A DNA stretch of 64,000 nucleotides from Macrobrachium rosenbergii (Eukaryota > Arthropoda > Malacostraca > Decapoda > Palaemonidae): contig NC_089744.1 in assembly GCF_040412425.1 (NCBI RefSeq), positions 28,795,001 to 28,859,000 on the forward strand, written 5' to 3'. The notes beneath the pieces are model-generated. The model was not told where the DNA came from, ran no database searches, and worked only from the letters and a program-made list of their open reading frames with translations. This document shows, one piece after another, positions 11,261-22,138 of this stretch. Numbering within the stretch: position 1 is the first letter of the stretch; each line of letters begins with the position of its first letter. The position numbers and the translations under genes were made by a program.

Positions 11261-11545
11261 CTCGCTGGGTGAGCGGGTTCCGTTCTCAGCTACCACTCTG
11301 TTGGTCGCGAGTTCGAATCTCCGACCGGCCAGTGAAGAACAAGAGGAATTTGTTTCTGGTGATAGAAATTCATTTCCCGCTATAATGTGGTTCGGATTCC
11401 AGAATAAGCTGTAGGTCCCGTTGCTAGGTAACCAATTGGTTCTTAGCCACGTAAAAATAAATCTAATCCTTCGGGCCAGCCCTAGGAGAGCTGTTAATCA
11501 GCTCAGTGGTCTGGTTAAACTAAGATATACTTAACACACACACTC
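11261..11545 (+). mobile_element. tRNA-derived SINE, copy 1 (near full length)
   Basis: The head CTGGGTGAGCGGGTTC (11264-11280) resembles a Pol III A box and GAGTTCGAATCTC (11309-11321) matches a B box. The body continues with TAATGTGGTTCGGATTCCAG, ACCAATTGGTTCTTAGCCAC, TAATCCTTCGGGCCAGCCCT and CAGTGGTCTGGTTAAACTAAG, and ends in an ACACAC/CTCACTC-rich tail. A 5'-truncated inverse copy is at 52061-52286 and a fragment at 13450-13540. Inserted in DIRS element B2. Confidence 0.85.
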
Positions 11546-11989
11546 ACTCTCATTTATATAACCGTACATCTTAGACCAGATGCTACCTGTCCCGCTAGGG
11601 GAACTGGAGGAGCTACATAACTTGTTGAGCGGCCACCACAGGACCCAAGGAAAAGGTGTCCAAGGACCTATGGACAATGTCCCTCAGGTAAAAGGAGGTG
11701 AACATTGTCTGATGCGACCACACTCCTGCTCTCAGCACCTGATGCACCAACTGGTTCTTCCTGAATGCAAGGGACAGGGCAATGCCCGACTTCTTTAGTC
11801 CTCGTGAGATCGTGATCGGCCCTCACCCCTCCACACAAACCACCCATTGTCAAAGCAACAGGGGAACGTGGAGGGGTGACCTCTCCCCTAGAAGAGGTAG
11901 CAGCCAAAGGGAGCCACACGGGAAGAGACGAGTAGCTACCTGGCGTCCTCAGAGGAGAGCACCCCTCCGAGGATGGGCAGGCAGCCTTC

Positions 11990-12228
11990 TTATTTTTTCT
12001 CTTTCCAGTGAACCTCATTCACTATTCGGGGGACCAAATGTAACACTCGGCAGAAGGATTAGTCATAGAGCAAACACGTTTATGACATTTCGTGCAAATG
12101 GTGTGCAGGTGTACTTCAAAGGGTGAGAAGAAGCAGTTGCATTGCCGCTTTCCAACACCTGGGCAAAAGCAGGGTCTAGGCTTAGAAGATTCTTGGGTTT
12201 GCATGATAAACCAATAATATAAGTACAC
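11990..12228 (-). pseudogene. Gag N-terminal Cys-rich remnant, DIRS B2
   Basis: The minus frame contains HLHTICTKCHKRVCSMTNPS between other Cys residues (CFCPGVGKRQC upstream). The pattern H-x-I-C-x2-C-x4-C-S matches the N-terminal motif of the Gags of D (51321-51509) and C4 (52283-52540). It is probably a zinc-binding module; this is inferred from the Cys/His spacing. The frame decays after about 60 residues. Confidence 0.55.
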
Positions 12229-12535
12229 ATATCACAAAATCTGCAAAGCACAACAAAAAGGAAGGAAAAACAGGATGAAGTGCAGGAGAGAACAGCCGAC
12301 AAAAATTCAGGCAGAGGAAGGCGTAGAGATACATCCGCTCTGGATGAAGGGTATAAGGCAAGTGGATGCATACCTCAGCAACGAGAGGTGGTAAAGGTAC
12401 CCCTCGCCCCTCCCACCGGTAGTGCAACTACCAAACAACCTTGTGTATAATAGCCTGCTCCAGCTTGCGCTGAAGATAATTCCTATGTAAAGATCAATGG
12501 TTTGTATTCGTGCAGGAATAATAATTGTATATACC

Positions 12536-12640
12536 ATAGTATGGCATTCAATGCAGACTAATTACCAAAATCCCTGAGTTTTGTGACAAATTCTAAAGGA
12601 ATCTCCCTATAGTAAAGTAAACGTGCATTACTGTACTTAC
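12536..12640. other. Intron sequence next to exon 4
   Basis: Short intronic stretch between element B2 and the 3' splice donor side of exon 4. Its upper end holds the donor GTAAGTAC on the minus strand. Confidence 0.6.
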
Positions 12641-12861
12641 TGTAAAAGAGGCATAAGAATATTTTCTGACAAAACATAATCCCTGCAGTCTGGTGAATCT
12701 CCAGCAATATTTCCTAAGGCCCAAACTGCTTGTTCTTGAACATCCTCAAAATCTGAGCTCAAAAGACGGATAAAAATGGGTACAGCACCAGCTTCTATTA
12801 CAATCCGGGTCTGCGTACTAGTACCAGATGCTATATTGGTTAATGCCCAAGCAGCTTCAAA
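12641..12861 (-). CDS. Kap-alpha1: Importin subunit alpha, exon 4 (Armadillo repeats 2-3)
   Basis: The minus strand shows an acceptor (TATTGTTTTCAG) before 12861 and a donor (GTAAGTAC) after 12641. The exon is 221 nt: 73 codons plus two bases. It begins [18 protein letters not shown] and includes [40 protein letters not shown] and ILMPLL. WALTN and WALGN are the W-x3-N motifs whose Trp and Asn side chains form the major nuclear-localisation-signal groove. Importin alpha binds cargo in the cytoplasm and, with importin beta, carries it through nuclear pores. The frame is open with no lesion. The start in phase 0 follows exon 3; the two leftover bases join exon 5 at position 55. Confidence 0.97.
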
Positions 12862-15800
12862 CTGAAAACAATAATTACATTTATAATTGAAAGAAAATTT
12901 TAAATATAATAAAGTATGGTTATACTGTGCTGCAAAAAAGAAACCATCTGAATGATTTTTCAGCATGTAATAAGAAAAAACTAACAAATACCTGCACATC
13001 AATTAAAAACTTCAAGATAAAAAATTAACTTATTCTTCACAAAGGAGTGTTCCTGTGTATGCAAAGGCAGCTCAACTGTCACTCCTCAACTCATTTACTC
13101 GAGCCACACTTGCATTTTGTAACAGCACACAACTAATTTGCATATCAGGTTATTTAGCTTTAGTATTTTTAAGTCACATGAAATATGAAAAAAAAGAATG
13201 GAGATTCAAAGGGATTTCATAAAAAATGTTTATATATTCCCACACATAAGCTAATCATCTTCTTATAAAAAGCTGAGTGTTCAACAGAATAAAATTTTTG
13301 TTTATTTAATAGCAATGGGAGTACCAGCACTTTGGGGTTACTGTAATGTGAATAATGGGTAAATCCATCAAGAATCAACTCTTGACAATTTAACAGCAAC
13401 ACTACCTGCAGAATCTCTTGTAAATGTTCAATGGGTCAAATTATTAGGATTAAGCAGTTTAACCAGACCACTGAGTTAGTTTACTTAGTGCTCATTGGGC
13501 TAGCCAGAAGGATTCGTTTTTATTAATGATAGTTTAGCTCTTATTTATTATACTGCACTACAACTCGAAGCTGCAGGTTAAATCCATGGCAAATGGAGGT
13601 AGCCATGCCAGAAAAATGCAGCCCTGAACTTATAACAAGATATCCTCATGGATGGAGTCAAAGTCTTTACCTAATATTCCACTATATTACCGAAAAGAAG
13701 CAACCAAAGTATTATGCAGACGTCAGGAGGCGAGTGCTTGCAAATCCTCTGTAGTGTCCTCACTGCATAAAACACTACTGGGTGAATCACATCTGACTCT
13801 CTTAAAGGTCCTAAGAGTGCCTCAGGAATGACAGTGTGCCATGTCCACAAGCTTCAAGAGGGAGGGCCCATGAAGAGGCTGCATCTGTTGATGGCTGAGG
13901 AGGTAATCAGAGGACAAGCAGAAGAGGAAGCAAAATGAAAATAAAAACACAACGTACCCCTTGAAGACAAAGCTGAAAAAAATATAATCAGACACCAGTG
14001 CAACCTGCAGTTGCAAGTACCAAAGGGAGAACTAGTAGTGGAACGAGTTAAGAACCCAAAGTACAGTGACCTGAAGCAAAGTAACTAAATTTGTAAGGCC
14101 GAGGAAATAAGTAGCACGAGTTATTGTCATTAAGTAGATGACTTGGGAGAGCTCCACTTACTGATATGACCTAGAGAGCACTCACCCTGAGAGATTGACC
14201 TGATAGCACTAAATGAAGGTTCTGTATGGTCCTTCATACTTTCTGGATTGGGAGTAAAAGACCAATGGTACTTCTAAATAATTTTAAGAAGAGGGGGCAT
14301 TACAGCCAAGGCCAATATCTAGGAACAGCAGGGCCCAGACAAATTGGTAGCTGAATGTCTTCTAAATGATAGTAATCAAAAGACAAAGCACAGCAGAACC
14401 ATGCACTGCTGGAATCATAGGTATAATGGAGGCAAGGTTCAAATTGAACAGGTTAAGGGAACATGAGCAGTCAAGTACATAGCAGCAATTGCATAAAGAG
14501 GAACAGTTCAATACATGGGGGAAATCAAAACCACAGAGGGCAGGGATGAGGAGCCTGACAAAATGCCACAGCTTTTTTATCCACAGGTAGTGGCAGGAAG
14601 ACAGTAGACGGCAAGTGATGATTTGATTTATGTCTATTAAAACTGGTGTCACAACAGGGCAAGTGATGAAATGAAGGACAGAAAACCTGCAATTGACTCA
14701 TCCATGGACAAATCAACAACAGGCGGGAACTGGTCCTGAAATCCAGATAGACTTCTTCTTGAGGCAAGCCAGGGGGTGCAATGCAATTACAGAAGGTAGG
14801 CTGAAGCGAAGAGGCATCATCAAGTCAGTTGAAAACTCGTCTAATGAATAACCAGGCTTGACAGTAGTGGGCAAACATAAAAAGAAAAGGGAAGAGTAGG
14901 GGAATGGGAAGAGTAGGGGAATCAACACCTGCAGCTTGTGATGCATCAAGTTCTTACACTCATCTATGAGCATAGAAGAACCACAATGAATAAGTCTTCT
15001 GAGGTGAACCAGTCTGGCCCTTCCACAAACGGCACTTCAAGAGCATGTTCTTATCACAGGACAACACGAAGGAGTTACAGGATTTGACCAATGAGCCGAC
15101 ACAAGTATGTTGTGGCTTGATTAAATTACATTTATTTCCCTAGAAAACCCAGCACAAGAACACGAAAAGAGATAAATCACAACACAAACATAAGATGTAC
15201 CATTTATGGTAAAAAGCAATGCTCTTATGAAATTCTGGTAAACAAAAATATGTACATGCAGCACAATTTCACTGAATAAGAATGCTAACCAAAAGACTAA
15301 AAATAGTGCAAAAAATTTCGATTTTGTCCAAACAAAAAGCACTAAATTGAATTTGTAAATATACTATAAAAACAAGCAAAATTGAGTAACAAAATTCAAA
15401 GAAATCCCATGATACAGTAAGACTACTGAAAATCAGTGGAGAGATATTCAAAGGAATAAAAACAAAGATTATACTCAACAGATGCAAGTACTATCACAAC
15501 AGTACCAAACATGCCACCAACTAGAAAGCACTTCACAACAAATGAAACAAAAATAAATGAGGAAATTTAGGGACAAAAAAATTAATACATCACAATAATA
15601 GCAAAATGGTGATAATCCTGGAAGAGTGCCGAAGCCTGCATCTGCTCAAGTTGAAGCCACACAAGAGAACAAGATGATGCATTTCTTTTCATTCTCTAAT
15701 CAGATTCTTTTAGCTTTCAAGTAGTTTGTGAAGAGCCTGGACCCTGATTTGGAAACACTAATTCAGCTCAGCCATCCTAACTACTGTTCTATTGCTCTGA

Positions 15801-16077
15801 AATTTATTGCTAAAAATTTCTTAAACTATTCAACCGTCATTATCTTCAAAAGCTTGGAATAATACTCTTCTTTTAAATCAATGATCAAGTTTTCATGAAG
15901 TAAGATCTAGTGAAAACCTTACTTGCTATTTCACTGATATCTAGTCATCTTCTATACTAAAACCTTCATACCAGTCATTTCCTCATCATCATTACCTTCA
16001 AACTTGGAGTTATATATGTACAGTATAGCACATGTATTTGGTTGTCTGTCCAACCACACTTAATGTGAACCAAATTT
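12862..16077. other. Importin-alpha intron, left part, with no gene recognised
   Basis: Mostly unique-looking AT-rich sequence. A SINE fragment lies at 13450-13540. Minus-strand open frames of up to 96 codons at 14362-15487 are rich in Leu, Phe and Cys and resemble no family I know. Confidence 0.5.
13450..13540 (-). mobile_element. tRNA-derived SINE fragment
   Basis: TTAAGCAGTTTAACCAGACCACTGAG and GGGCTAGCCAGAAGGATTCG are the inverse of the 3' half of the SINE at 11261-11545. The head is missing. Confidence 0.7.
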
Positions 16078-16325
16078 TTAAAAGTAATTTGTATTTTTCT
16101 AAGGTATACAAGCAGAGCCACTTATAATAAGAGATATTCTTCAGTACAAGATGACACTGAACTTGGTAACAAGGTAGATAATTGGTAGTACAGTGGGGTA
16201 TGTGGGGAAATACTCTCACTCACCTACCAAAAATAGCCACTTTTCCACCAGCTGCAGGGACCAAATGGGGCAGTTGGGTGGTTTTAACTACCGTATATAA
16301 GTCTCTGGTTGTATACCTAGGAAAT
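16078..16325. repeat. Solo DIRS-type terminal hairpin, family B
   Basis: It starts AAAAGTAATTTGTATTTTTC, like the B-family ends at 7012 and 10485. GGTATACAAGCAGAGCCACTTATA (about 16102-16125) recurs inverted as TATAAGTCTCTGGTTGTATACC near 16295-16317. No body of the element follows. It directly precedes the hairpin of C1. Confidence 0.6.
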
Positions 16326-16344
16326 ATTTATGGTTATAGCCTGT

Positions 16345-16610
16345 AAAATGATATTTTCATAATAAAATTAAGTTTAATATATACTTAAGCAATTACATAG
16401 CTAATGTTTCTACTCGTGCAGCAGCCCACTATCGAGGAACACGAGAAACAACCTGGCCATAAGCTCACTTGTTTGTGGCCTCAGAGGGGAAGAGGGTGGG
16501 CTCCAATTCTGTAATTATTTGGTAAGTATATATGAAACTTAATTTTATTAAGAAAATATCATTTTCACGTAAGTACCTTACCAATTACATAGCTGAATCC
16601 CACACTGAAT
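16345..16610. repeat. Terminal hairpin of DIRS C1
   Basis: TTTTCATAATAAAATTAAGTTT with TATACTTAAGCAATTACATAGCT (about 16348-16402) recurs inverted as TAATTATTTGGTAAGTATAT and AAACTTAATTTTATTAAGAAAATA (16509-16558). A third direct copy, AAGTACCTTACCAATTACATAGCTGA, follows at 16571-16596. This is the same three-copy layout as in elements A, D and E. Confidence 0.8.
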
Positions 16611-17015
16611 GGAGGTGGGATACATGGACATATTCTACTTCAAAACATTAAAGCACGGTGATGACTTTGAAATTGAAAATTTGGCCAGCATTGATACAAT
16701 GCTGCTTGTTTTCTTACCTGGTAATAGAGCTACTGCAGGTGAATACTGCCTCTGGTTGGTGCTCATCTTAACCTGTAGTGGCGTGGTGGTTGAGCTGTGG
16801 GTAGCCTCTCCTTCAGTGGGAGCTTTGCAGCAGAGGATAGGCCTGATGGCTAGCAAACCATACAAAAGTGCCCTTGGCCAGACAACGCTATCACCTACTA
16901 TGAAAACAACACAACCCATCCACTAAGACTGGTGGGTCACTGTACCCCTGGGCTCCCCAAAAAACTCGAAACCCTACACCAAGGCAAAAGGATAGTAGGA
17001 GAAAAAGAGTGCTTC

Positions 17016-17850
17016 CTATGAATCCTCCCCCCATACCGTGCCAGCCACTGATAACGGGCCCAAGGCACTGCAATTATCAAAGACTGTTTCCACCACCTTT
17101 AAATAGTGAGACGCAAAAATAGACTTGCACTTCCAGTAGGTCGACTGAAGTATGGAAGATACGGACAGACTGTGCCTGAAAGCTAAAGAAGTAGACAATG
17201 CTCTTACATCATGAGCCTTCACTTTAAAAGTAGGCAAAACGTCCTCCTGAACCCGTGAATGAGCCTCAGAAATTAAGTCCCTCAGGAAGAATGACAAAGC
17301 ACTCTTAGTTAAAGGACGAGAAAGGTTCTTAACTGAACACCAGAGGTTACTGGATGGACCTATAATCTTTTCAGTCCTGCTCAGGTAATACCTCAGAGCT
17401 CTGACAGGACAAAGTACTCTCTCTTCTCCCTCAGAGCCAAGGATGTCCATTAAATTCTTCATAGTAAAAGAACAAGGCCAGGGCTTGGAAGGGTCCTCAT
17501 TCTTGGCTAAAAAAAACCTAGGGTAAAGGAGCAAACTGTGTCTCCTTGGGAAAGCCTACCCTTTTATAAATGGCCTGAATTTCACTAATACGTTTAGCAG
17601 AAGCTAAAGCAACGAGGCAGGATGTCTTATGAGTGAGGTCTCTCAAGAGAGGTGGAACAAAGGGGTTCAAAAGTAGGACCTGTCAGCCACTTCAATAATA
17701 TGTCCAGGTTCCATAAGACCAGATCGTCCTTCCTCTACTTGGACATATCAAAGGACTTGATGAGGTTGTTAAGATCCGAGTTTGACGATACCCCTTAATG
17801 GCGGAAGAAGACAAACTTCTAGAGATCCTCAGATATAAGAAGAAATCAGC
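17016..17850 (-). pseudogene. Tyrosine recombinase, DIRS C1
   Basis: The 172-residue frame 17016-17534 holds the C-terminal catalytic half: VLCPVRALRYYLSRTEKI, then KAHDVRALSTSLAFRHSLSV (H-x2-R box) and YWKCKSIFASHYLKVVE, where the Tyr of HYL is in the position of the nucleophile. The N-terminal half, with the Arg of the ATAKRISE-like box, lies upstream to about 17850 in other frames (plus strand 17581-17620 is the inverse of a TAKRISEIQAI-like reading). In DIRS this enzyme inserts circular DNA. The key C-terminal residues look present, but the gene is frameshifted. Confidence 0.8.
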
Positions 17851-17858
17851 AATCTGTG

Positions 17859-18731
17859 TTATAAATGTCTCAAAAGAGACATTATGGCTGATGCACCATC
17901 AACGAAAGACTGACCACTTAGCCAGGTAGACAAGGCTAGAAGAGTTCTGCCTGCATCGTGCAATAGCCTCTGCAGCTTCCCTCGAAAAACCTTTCGTTCT
18001 GAAAAGCTTGCAGACAGTCTGAAGCCTGTCAGAGCAAGAGCGGACAACCCTTGGTGGTGTCTCCTGAAGTGGGGGTATTTGAGTAAATGGGGTTTTTGGG
18101 GAAGAAGTCTTGGCAAATCCACCAATAACCATAGAAGGTCCAGGAACCGCTCCTTCAGGGGCCAAAACAAGGTTATGAAGGTCATAATTATGTGGTGATG
18201 AGTTTGAAATTTGTTTATCACCTCCCTGACCATGCTGAAGCGTGAAAAGGCATAAAGATCCAGATTGGACCAGTCTTGTAGCATGACATCTGTTGCCCAC
18301 ACAAGAGGATCCGGGGCTGGAGAGCAAAACAGAGGAAAGCAATGGTTTCTGGAGGTGGCAAACAGGTCTAATGTTGGCCTGCCCCACAGTTTCCAAAGAT
18401 CCAGACAGACTAGGGGATCCAGGGTCCATTCAGTGGGAACGACCTTTTACCGACTGCTTAGCTCGTCTGACAAAACATTTAATTTACCCTGGATAAACTG
18501 GTTGACAAAAGTCACTCGATTTTGATCCACCCACTCTGGAAGAGAGAAGAAATGAGTGCCGGCTTGTTTCCGGATATAGGCTAAGGCCGTGGTATTGTCC
18601 ACAAGCAGTACTACTGTCTTGTTGCGGACCATGTTCAAGAAATACTGAAGGCCTAGATGAACCGCCTTAAGTTCTCTGACATTTATATTAGACGTTGTTG
18701 CTCCGGGGTCCATGTACCAGCCTATGTCCAA
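17859..18731 (-). pseudogene. RNase H and downstream pol segment, DIRS C1
   Basis: The frame 18447-18731 contains WYMDPGATTSNINVRELKAV, then VVLLVDNTTALAYIRKQAGT and NQFIQGKLNVLSDELSSR, i.e. an RNase H domain with the DNTTALAYI motif and the N-x-L-x-D-x-L-S end. Frames 17899-18429 and 17859-18302 continue with the LDLYAFSRFSMVREVINKFQ and PLKERFLDLLWLLVDLPRLL motifs typical of the segment after RNase H. They are in two different frames. Confidence 0.8.
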
Positions 18732-19062
18732 GGCATCTGACTACAAGTCTAGATCAAGGCTCAGAAGTTGAAGGGACTTCCTTTCTGATAGTCTTTCTTT
18801 GGACAGCCACTGATTCAGATCGATCTCTTGGGTGATCAGAAACACGTAGGAGTCCGGTTGTGTTTTCCTGTCCCAGTTGACCTTTAGAAAGAATTGAAGA
18901 ACTCTCATGTGCTATCAGCCTAGCTTGACAAATGTCTAAATGGGTGCTAGAGTCCCCAGAAGGCTCATCCACAATTAAGCCAAGCAAAACGAGAGGGCTA
19001 GAAAAATGTGGACCATCTGAAGGCAGCTGGAAATTCTCTTGGGAGACAGAAAAGCCCGAAAG

Positions 19063-19670
19063 TCAGAGTTGACAGTCATTCCCAAATAGAGAATCTCTTG
19101 CAACGGGGTCAGTCAACTGGGACTTCTGGAGATTGATGAGAAGACCCAGTTCCTGGGTGACGAGAAGAATCTTGTGCAAGTCATTCATACACTTTTCCTT
19201 TGGCAGAGATCGAAGCAGCCAGTTGCCCAGATACAAACTGACGTTTATCCCTATTAGATGGAGCAATTTTGAGAGAGGAGTGAGGACTCGAGTGAACACT
19301 TGAGGAGCCATAAAAAGGCCAAAGCAGAGGGCCCAAAACTGCTATACTTTGTCCTGAAAGACGAACCTTAGACACTTCCTGGAGTCTGGATGGATCGGGA
19401 TGTGGAAGAATGCGTCCTGCATATCCAGGTTTATCATCCAGTCGCCCCGGTGAATGGATGAAAGGACTGAATGGTTCGTCTCCATCTTGAATTTCGTCTT
19501 CTGGACAAAATGATTGAGGGCACTTACATCTAGGACTGGTCTCCAGCCCCCTGAAGCTTTCAGAACCACAAAAAGACAATTGTAGAAGGCCTCTGTGTTG
19601 GTGTTCATGACTTGCTCTGTGGCCCTCTTTTGGATGAGGGAGGAAACCTCCTCCAAAAGGGCCGAACATC
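19063..19670 (-). pseudogene. Reverse transcriptase, DIRS C1 (active site lost)
   Basis: The frame 19342-19656 reads EEVSSLIQKRATEQVMNTNT, SGGWRPVLDVSALNHFVQKT and WMINLDMQDAFFHIPIHPDS, with the first catalytic Asp in the LDMQDAFFHI motif. Frame 19063-19311 continues APQVFTRVLTPLSKLLHLIG and then SLYLGNWLLRSLP at about 19222-19233, where YLGN replaces YLDD. Losing both Asp residues abolishes polymerase activity in this family. It ends near LINLQKSQLTDP, the thumb-connection region, where a frame break leads on to RNase H. Confidence 0.85.
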
Positions 19671-19786
19671 TCTCTCAGCCTTTCGAGTCAGCCGACAGCA
19701 TGACTAACGGGGGGGCTCTCCAGGAACGGGATGGCATATCCCTCCTTTAGAACCTTGATGATCCACAGCTCTGCTCCTCTGATCAT

Positions 19787-21520
19787 TCACTTCTCCCAAA
19801 ACTCTAGAAGTCTGGCTCCTACTGGTGTATGAAGTACTTTCATCTCACTTTTTGGGCACTGTCTTGGCTGAGCCCTTCTTGATGGACCTGGCCATGAAAC
19901 GGACATAAGAGCAGGTCCTAGACTGCGATTTGATCCTACTGCCATGAAAGGGCTGCTGCTGGAGTGGAGAGGTTGTCTTGGGAGCAAAGGAAGTCGAATC
20001 CTTGGGACACTTGGAGGATTTACCAACAAATCCTGCGTCGACTTCGTTTGCAAATCAGATGCAATTTCCCTAACTGTGTCTTGAGGGAAGAGGTGGTGTT
20101 GGTCCAGAGGCAAAAACAACAGGGCCGACTTCTCAGTCTGTGTGACTCCTTTAGTGGTGAAGGAGCACCAGAGCTCTCTCTCTTCTTCAAAACACCAAAA
20201 GAAAAAAAAGAGAGGCAAGATCTAGAGAGCCATCCCTAATGGCCTTGTCCGTGCAGGACTCTCAGCCAGTCCGAGGCAATATCTGACGATAATTCTTGAA
20301 AATCCAATCTTCTTGGCCAGTGCCCTCACTGTCCAGTCAAGGAAACTAAAAACTTCGAAAACCTTGAACAAATCCTTGACAAGGTGGTCTAGTTCCACTG
20401 ACAAAAACATTATCTTCATCAACGAGAAAGCAGAGCATCGAGAGGAGTTGATGAGGCCATAGAAGTCCCCTTGGGAGGAGGCAGTGACTCCCAAAGAAGG
20501 AGCTTCCCTGGTGACATAAGATAAATACACGTGCCTCCTACGAACTAAGCAAAAAGGAGGAAAGGTGAAAGAAGTTTTTCCTTGCTCCCTTTTGGCTGAG
20601 AGCCAATCTCCAATCTCCTTAAGAGCCTTCTTGGAGGACAGAGAAAATGCCATCTTAGGGAGCCTAGCCCTGTTGTCCAGATGAGACCTCATCAAAAAAG
20701 TTGAGGCAGGCGAGGCCGGGACAGCTGGGGCGAAAAACGAGGGAAAATTTGCCAACAGATATTGCAGAAGAGCTGCAAAGGCCGATGGAGAGGTAAGTTG
20801 TTGATTGACCTCCTCCTCTGCTGAGGAGAACAGAGACAGGGTAGCATCAAGAGAAGTCTTGAAAGCAGAGGGAGCTTTCTTCAGCAAGCTCATAATCTCA
20901 GCCAACTGTTGCTTAATGAGAGCCAACGAAGGTTCGTCTTGAACTAAAGCTGAAGGCGACAGAGACCATGGTCCCTAAACAGACTGAACAGTAGCAACAC
21001 ATCTGGGAGCGGCTGCTTGGTGCTCAGAGGCAAGTAACGGGTACTAAAGAGTTGGCAAAGGCTCGGATGGCACCAGGCGCTCGAGAGGAGCCACTCAAGA
21101 GGAGCCAGGCCTTGGGACGCTGACATGAAGCACCTAAGAAGAGTTCGTTGGGTGCTTGGGGGCCAGGTGAGGAGACTCAGCGGTTGGGCACTTGGGAGAG
21201 AAGGCCTCTGGACTGTCCCATGTGGAAGGAAGAGGATGCTGGACCGGGCCAGGGACAGAAGGGTCCAAAGTGTAACTAAACGAAGGCTGTGGGCTGAAGC
21301 TAGCCCTCTCAGACCACTTAACAGGAAGAGGATCAGAACAGCGACTAACATCATCTGATGGCAGTTAAGAGGATGTGAAGAATCTAGGAATCGTTTGCCG
21401 CGCCTCCTGTCCACACTGGAATCATCAGAACTTGAAGACAATTGATGGACATCCAATGAGACGCCTTTCTAATGGCTGTCTGCCAATACCTGGGATCGTG
21501 CAACAGGCTCGACTGAGGGC
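19787..21520 (-). pseudogene. Gag of DIRS C1 (N-terminus missing)
   Basis: The frame 20222-20926 contains MSLLKKAPSAFKTSLDATLS, ALLQYLLANFPSFFAPAVPA, FSLSSKKALKEIGDWLSAKR, SLGVTASSQGDFYGLINSSR and LVKDLFKVFEVFSFLDWTVR. The same blocks in the same order recur in C2, C3 and D, defining the conserved Gag core of these elements. Frame 20944-21456 is the upstream Ser-rich part (VHQLSSSSDDSSVDRRRGKR). The downstream frame 19787-20218 holds the C-terminal part, with ELWCSFTTKGVTQTEKSALL and LFLPLDQHHLFPQ. Gag would package element RNA. At the gag 5' side the copy joins C2 at about 21520. Confidence 0.75.
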
Positions 21521-21840
21521 CTACTAGCTTGGACAAGCTCTTGATCGTAAAAGAACGAGGCCGTGGATTCGATGGCGATTCGTTCTTGGCTAAAAAGTCT
21601 AAGGAAAAGGAACAAACTGCATTCCCCTGAGAAAATCCGGTATTTTTGCCCAAAGCATGGATTTCTCTGGATCTTTTGGCAATGGCCAAGGCAACCAGAA
21701 AGAGTTTTTATGTTAAGATCCCTTAAAGAGATAGACTGCATGGGCTCAAAAGGTGAACTGGCCAGCCACTTAAGTACCACATCTACATTACAGGGACAAG
21801 TCCTGGTTAGACGATAAGTCCATCCCTTTATGGCGGAAAA
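21521..21840 (-). pseudogene. Tyrosine recombinase N-terminal part, DIRS C2
   Basis: The frame 21384-21689 includes MAIAKRSREIHALGKNTGFS and LDFLAKNESPSNPRPRSFTI, matching the ATAKRISEIHALDKRVGFS and LAKNE-PS-PWPRSF blocks of other copies; the Arg of KRSREIH is the first catalytic position. Frame 21469-21780 supplies the preceding VLKWLASSPFEPMQSISLRD block. After PRSFTIKSLSKLVG the sequence passes into C1 gag, so all residues of the C-terminal catalytic half are absent. Confidence 0.75.
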
Positions 21841-22138
21841 CCGAGCAAAGCATTGCTCTATAGCCTTTAATGGTAAAGGTGGAAAGTACTTTAGCTGAGC
21901 ATAGGAACCGAAGGAAAGTCCACTATTTCTGTTACAGAGGTATTAGAAGAGGACACGTTATTTCGTTTGCACCAAGACCTGAAGATGGACCACTTAGCCA
22001 GGTAGACATCATCTGATGACTGTCTTCTGCACTTCGCAATCACGTCTGCAGCTGCTCTTGAAAAGCACTTCTTTCGGAGCAGTCATCTAACAGTTTGAAT
22101 CCTGTTAGGGCCAGAGAAGACAGGTTTTGGTAGAACCA

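Larger units (their letters stand above)
10485..12535 (-). mobile_element. DIRS-like element B2, internally deleted
   Basis: The left hairpin spans about 10485-10770: GGAAGTAATTTATATTTTTC at its start recurs inverted as GAAAAAATACAAATTACTTCC at about 10718-10739, enclosing CATACAAACCTGAGGTCTTT and its inverse. The right end (12385-12535) carries the inverse of left-end sequence, including CCTCCCACCGGTAGTGCAACTACC and CAGCTTGCGCTGAAG. Between them are a Gag N-terminal remnant (11990-12228), a SINE (11261-11545) and unassigned sequence; RT, RNase H and YR are absent. At about 2.05 kb it is a non-autonomous deletion derivative. It abuts the right end of element A. Confidence 0.7.
16345..21520 (-). 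mobile_element. DIRS-like retrotransposon C1 (left partner of a chimera)
   Basis: Order on the minus strand: partial gag (21520-19787), RT (19670-19063), RNase H (18731-18447), post-RNase H segment (18430-17859), YR (17850-17016) and the terminal hairpin 16345-16610. The 5' terminal repeat and the Gag N-terminus are missing: at about 21520 gag sequence runs straight into the YR sequence of another copy (C2). The RT active site reads YLGN instead of YLDD, so the copy is catalytically dead. It lies in the intron between exons 3 and 4 of importin alpha, in sense. Confidence 0.85.

Noticed and set aside
11261..11345. Possible functional tRNA gene
   Set aside because: A and B boxes are present, but the cloverleaf is poor and the sequence is part of a dispersed SINE with two more copies in the window.
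14362..15487. Cluster of minus-strand frames rich in Leu, Phe and Cys (possible membrane protein)
   Set aside because: Frames overlap in different phases, lack conserved motifs and have the composition expected from A-rich plus-strand sequence.
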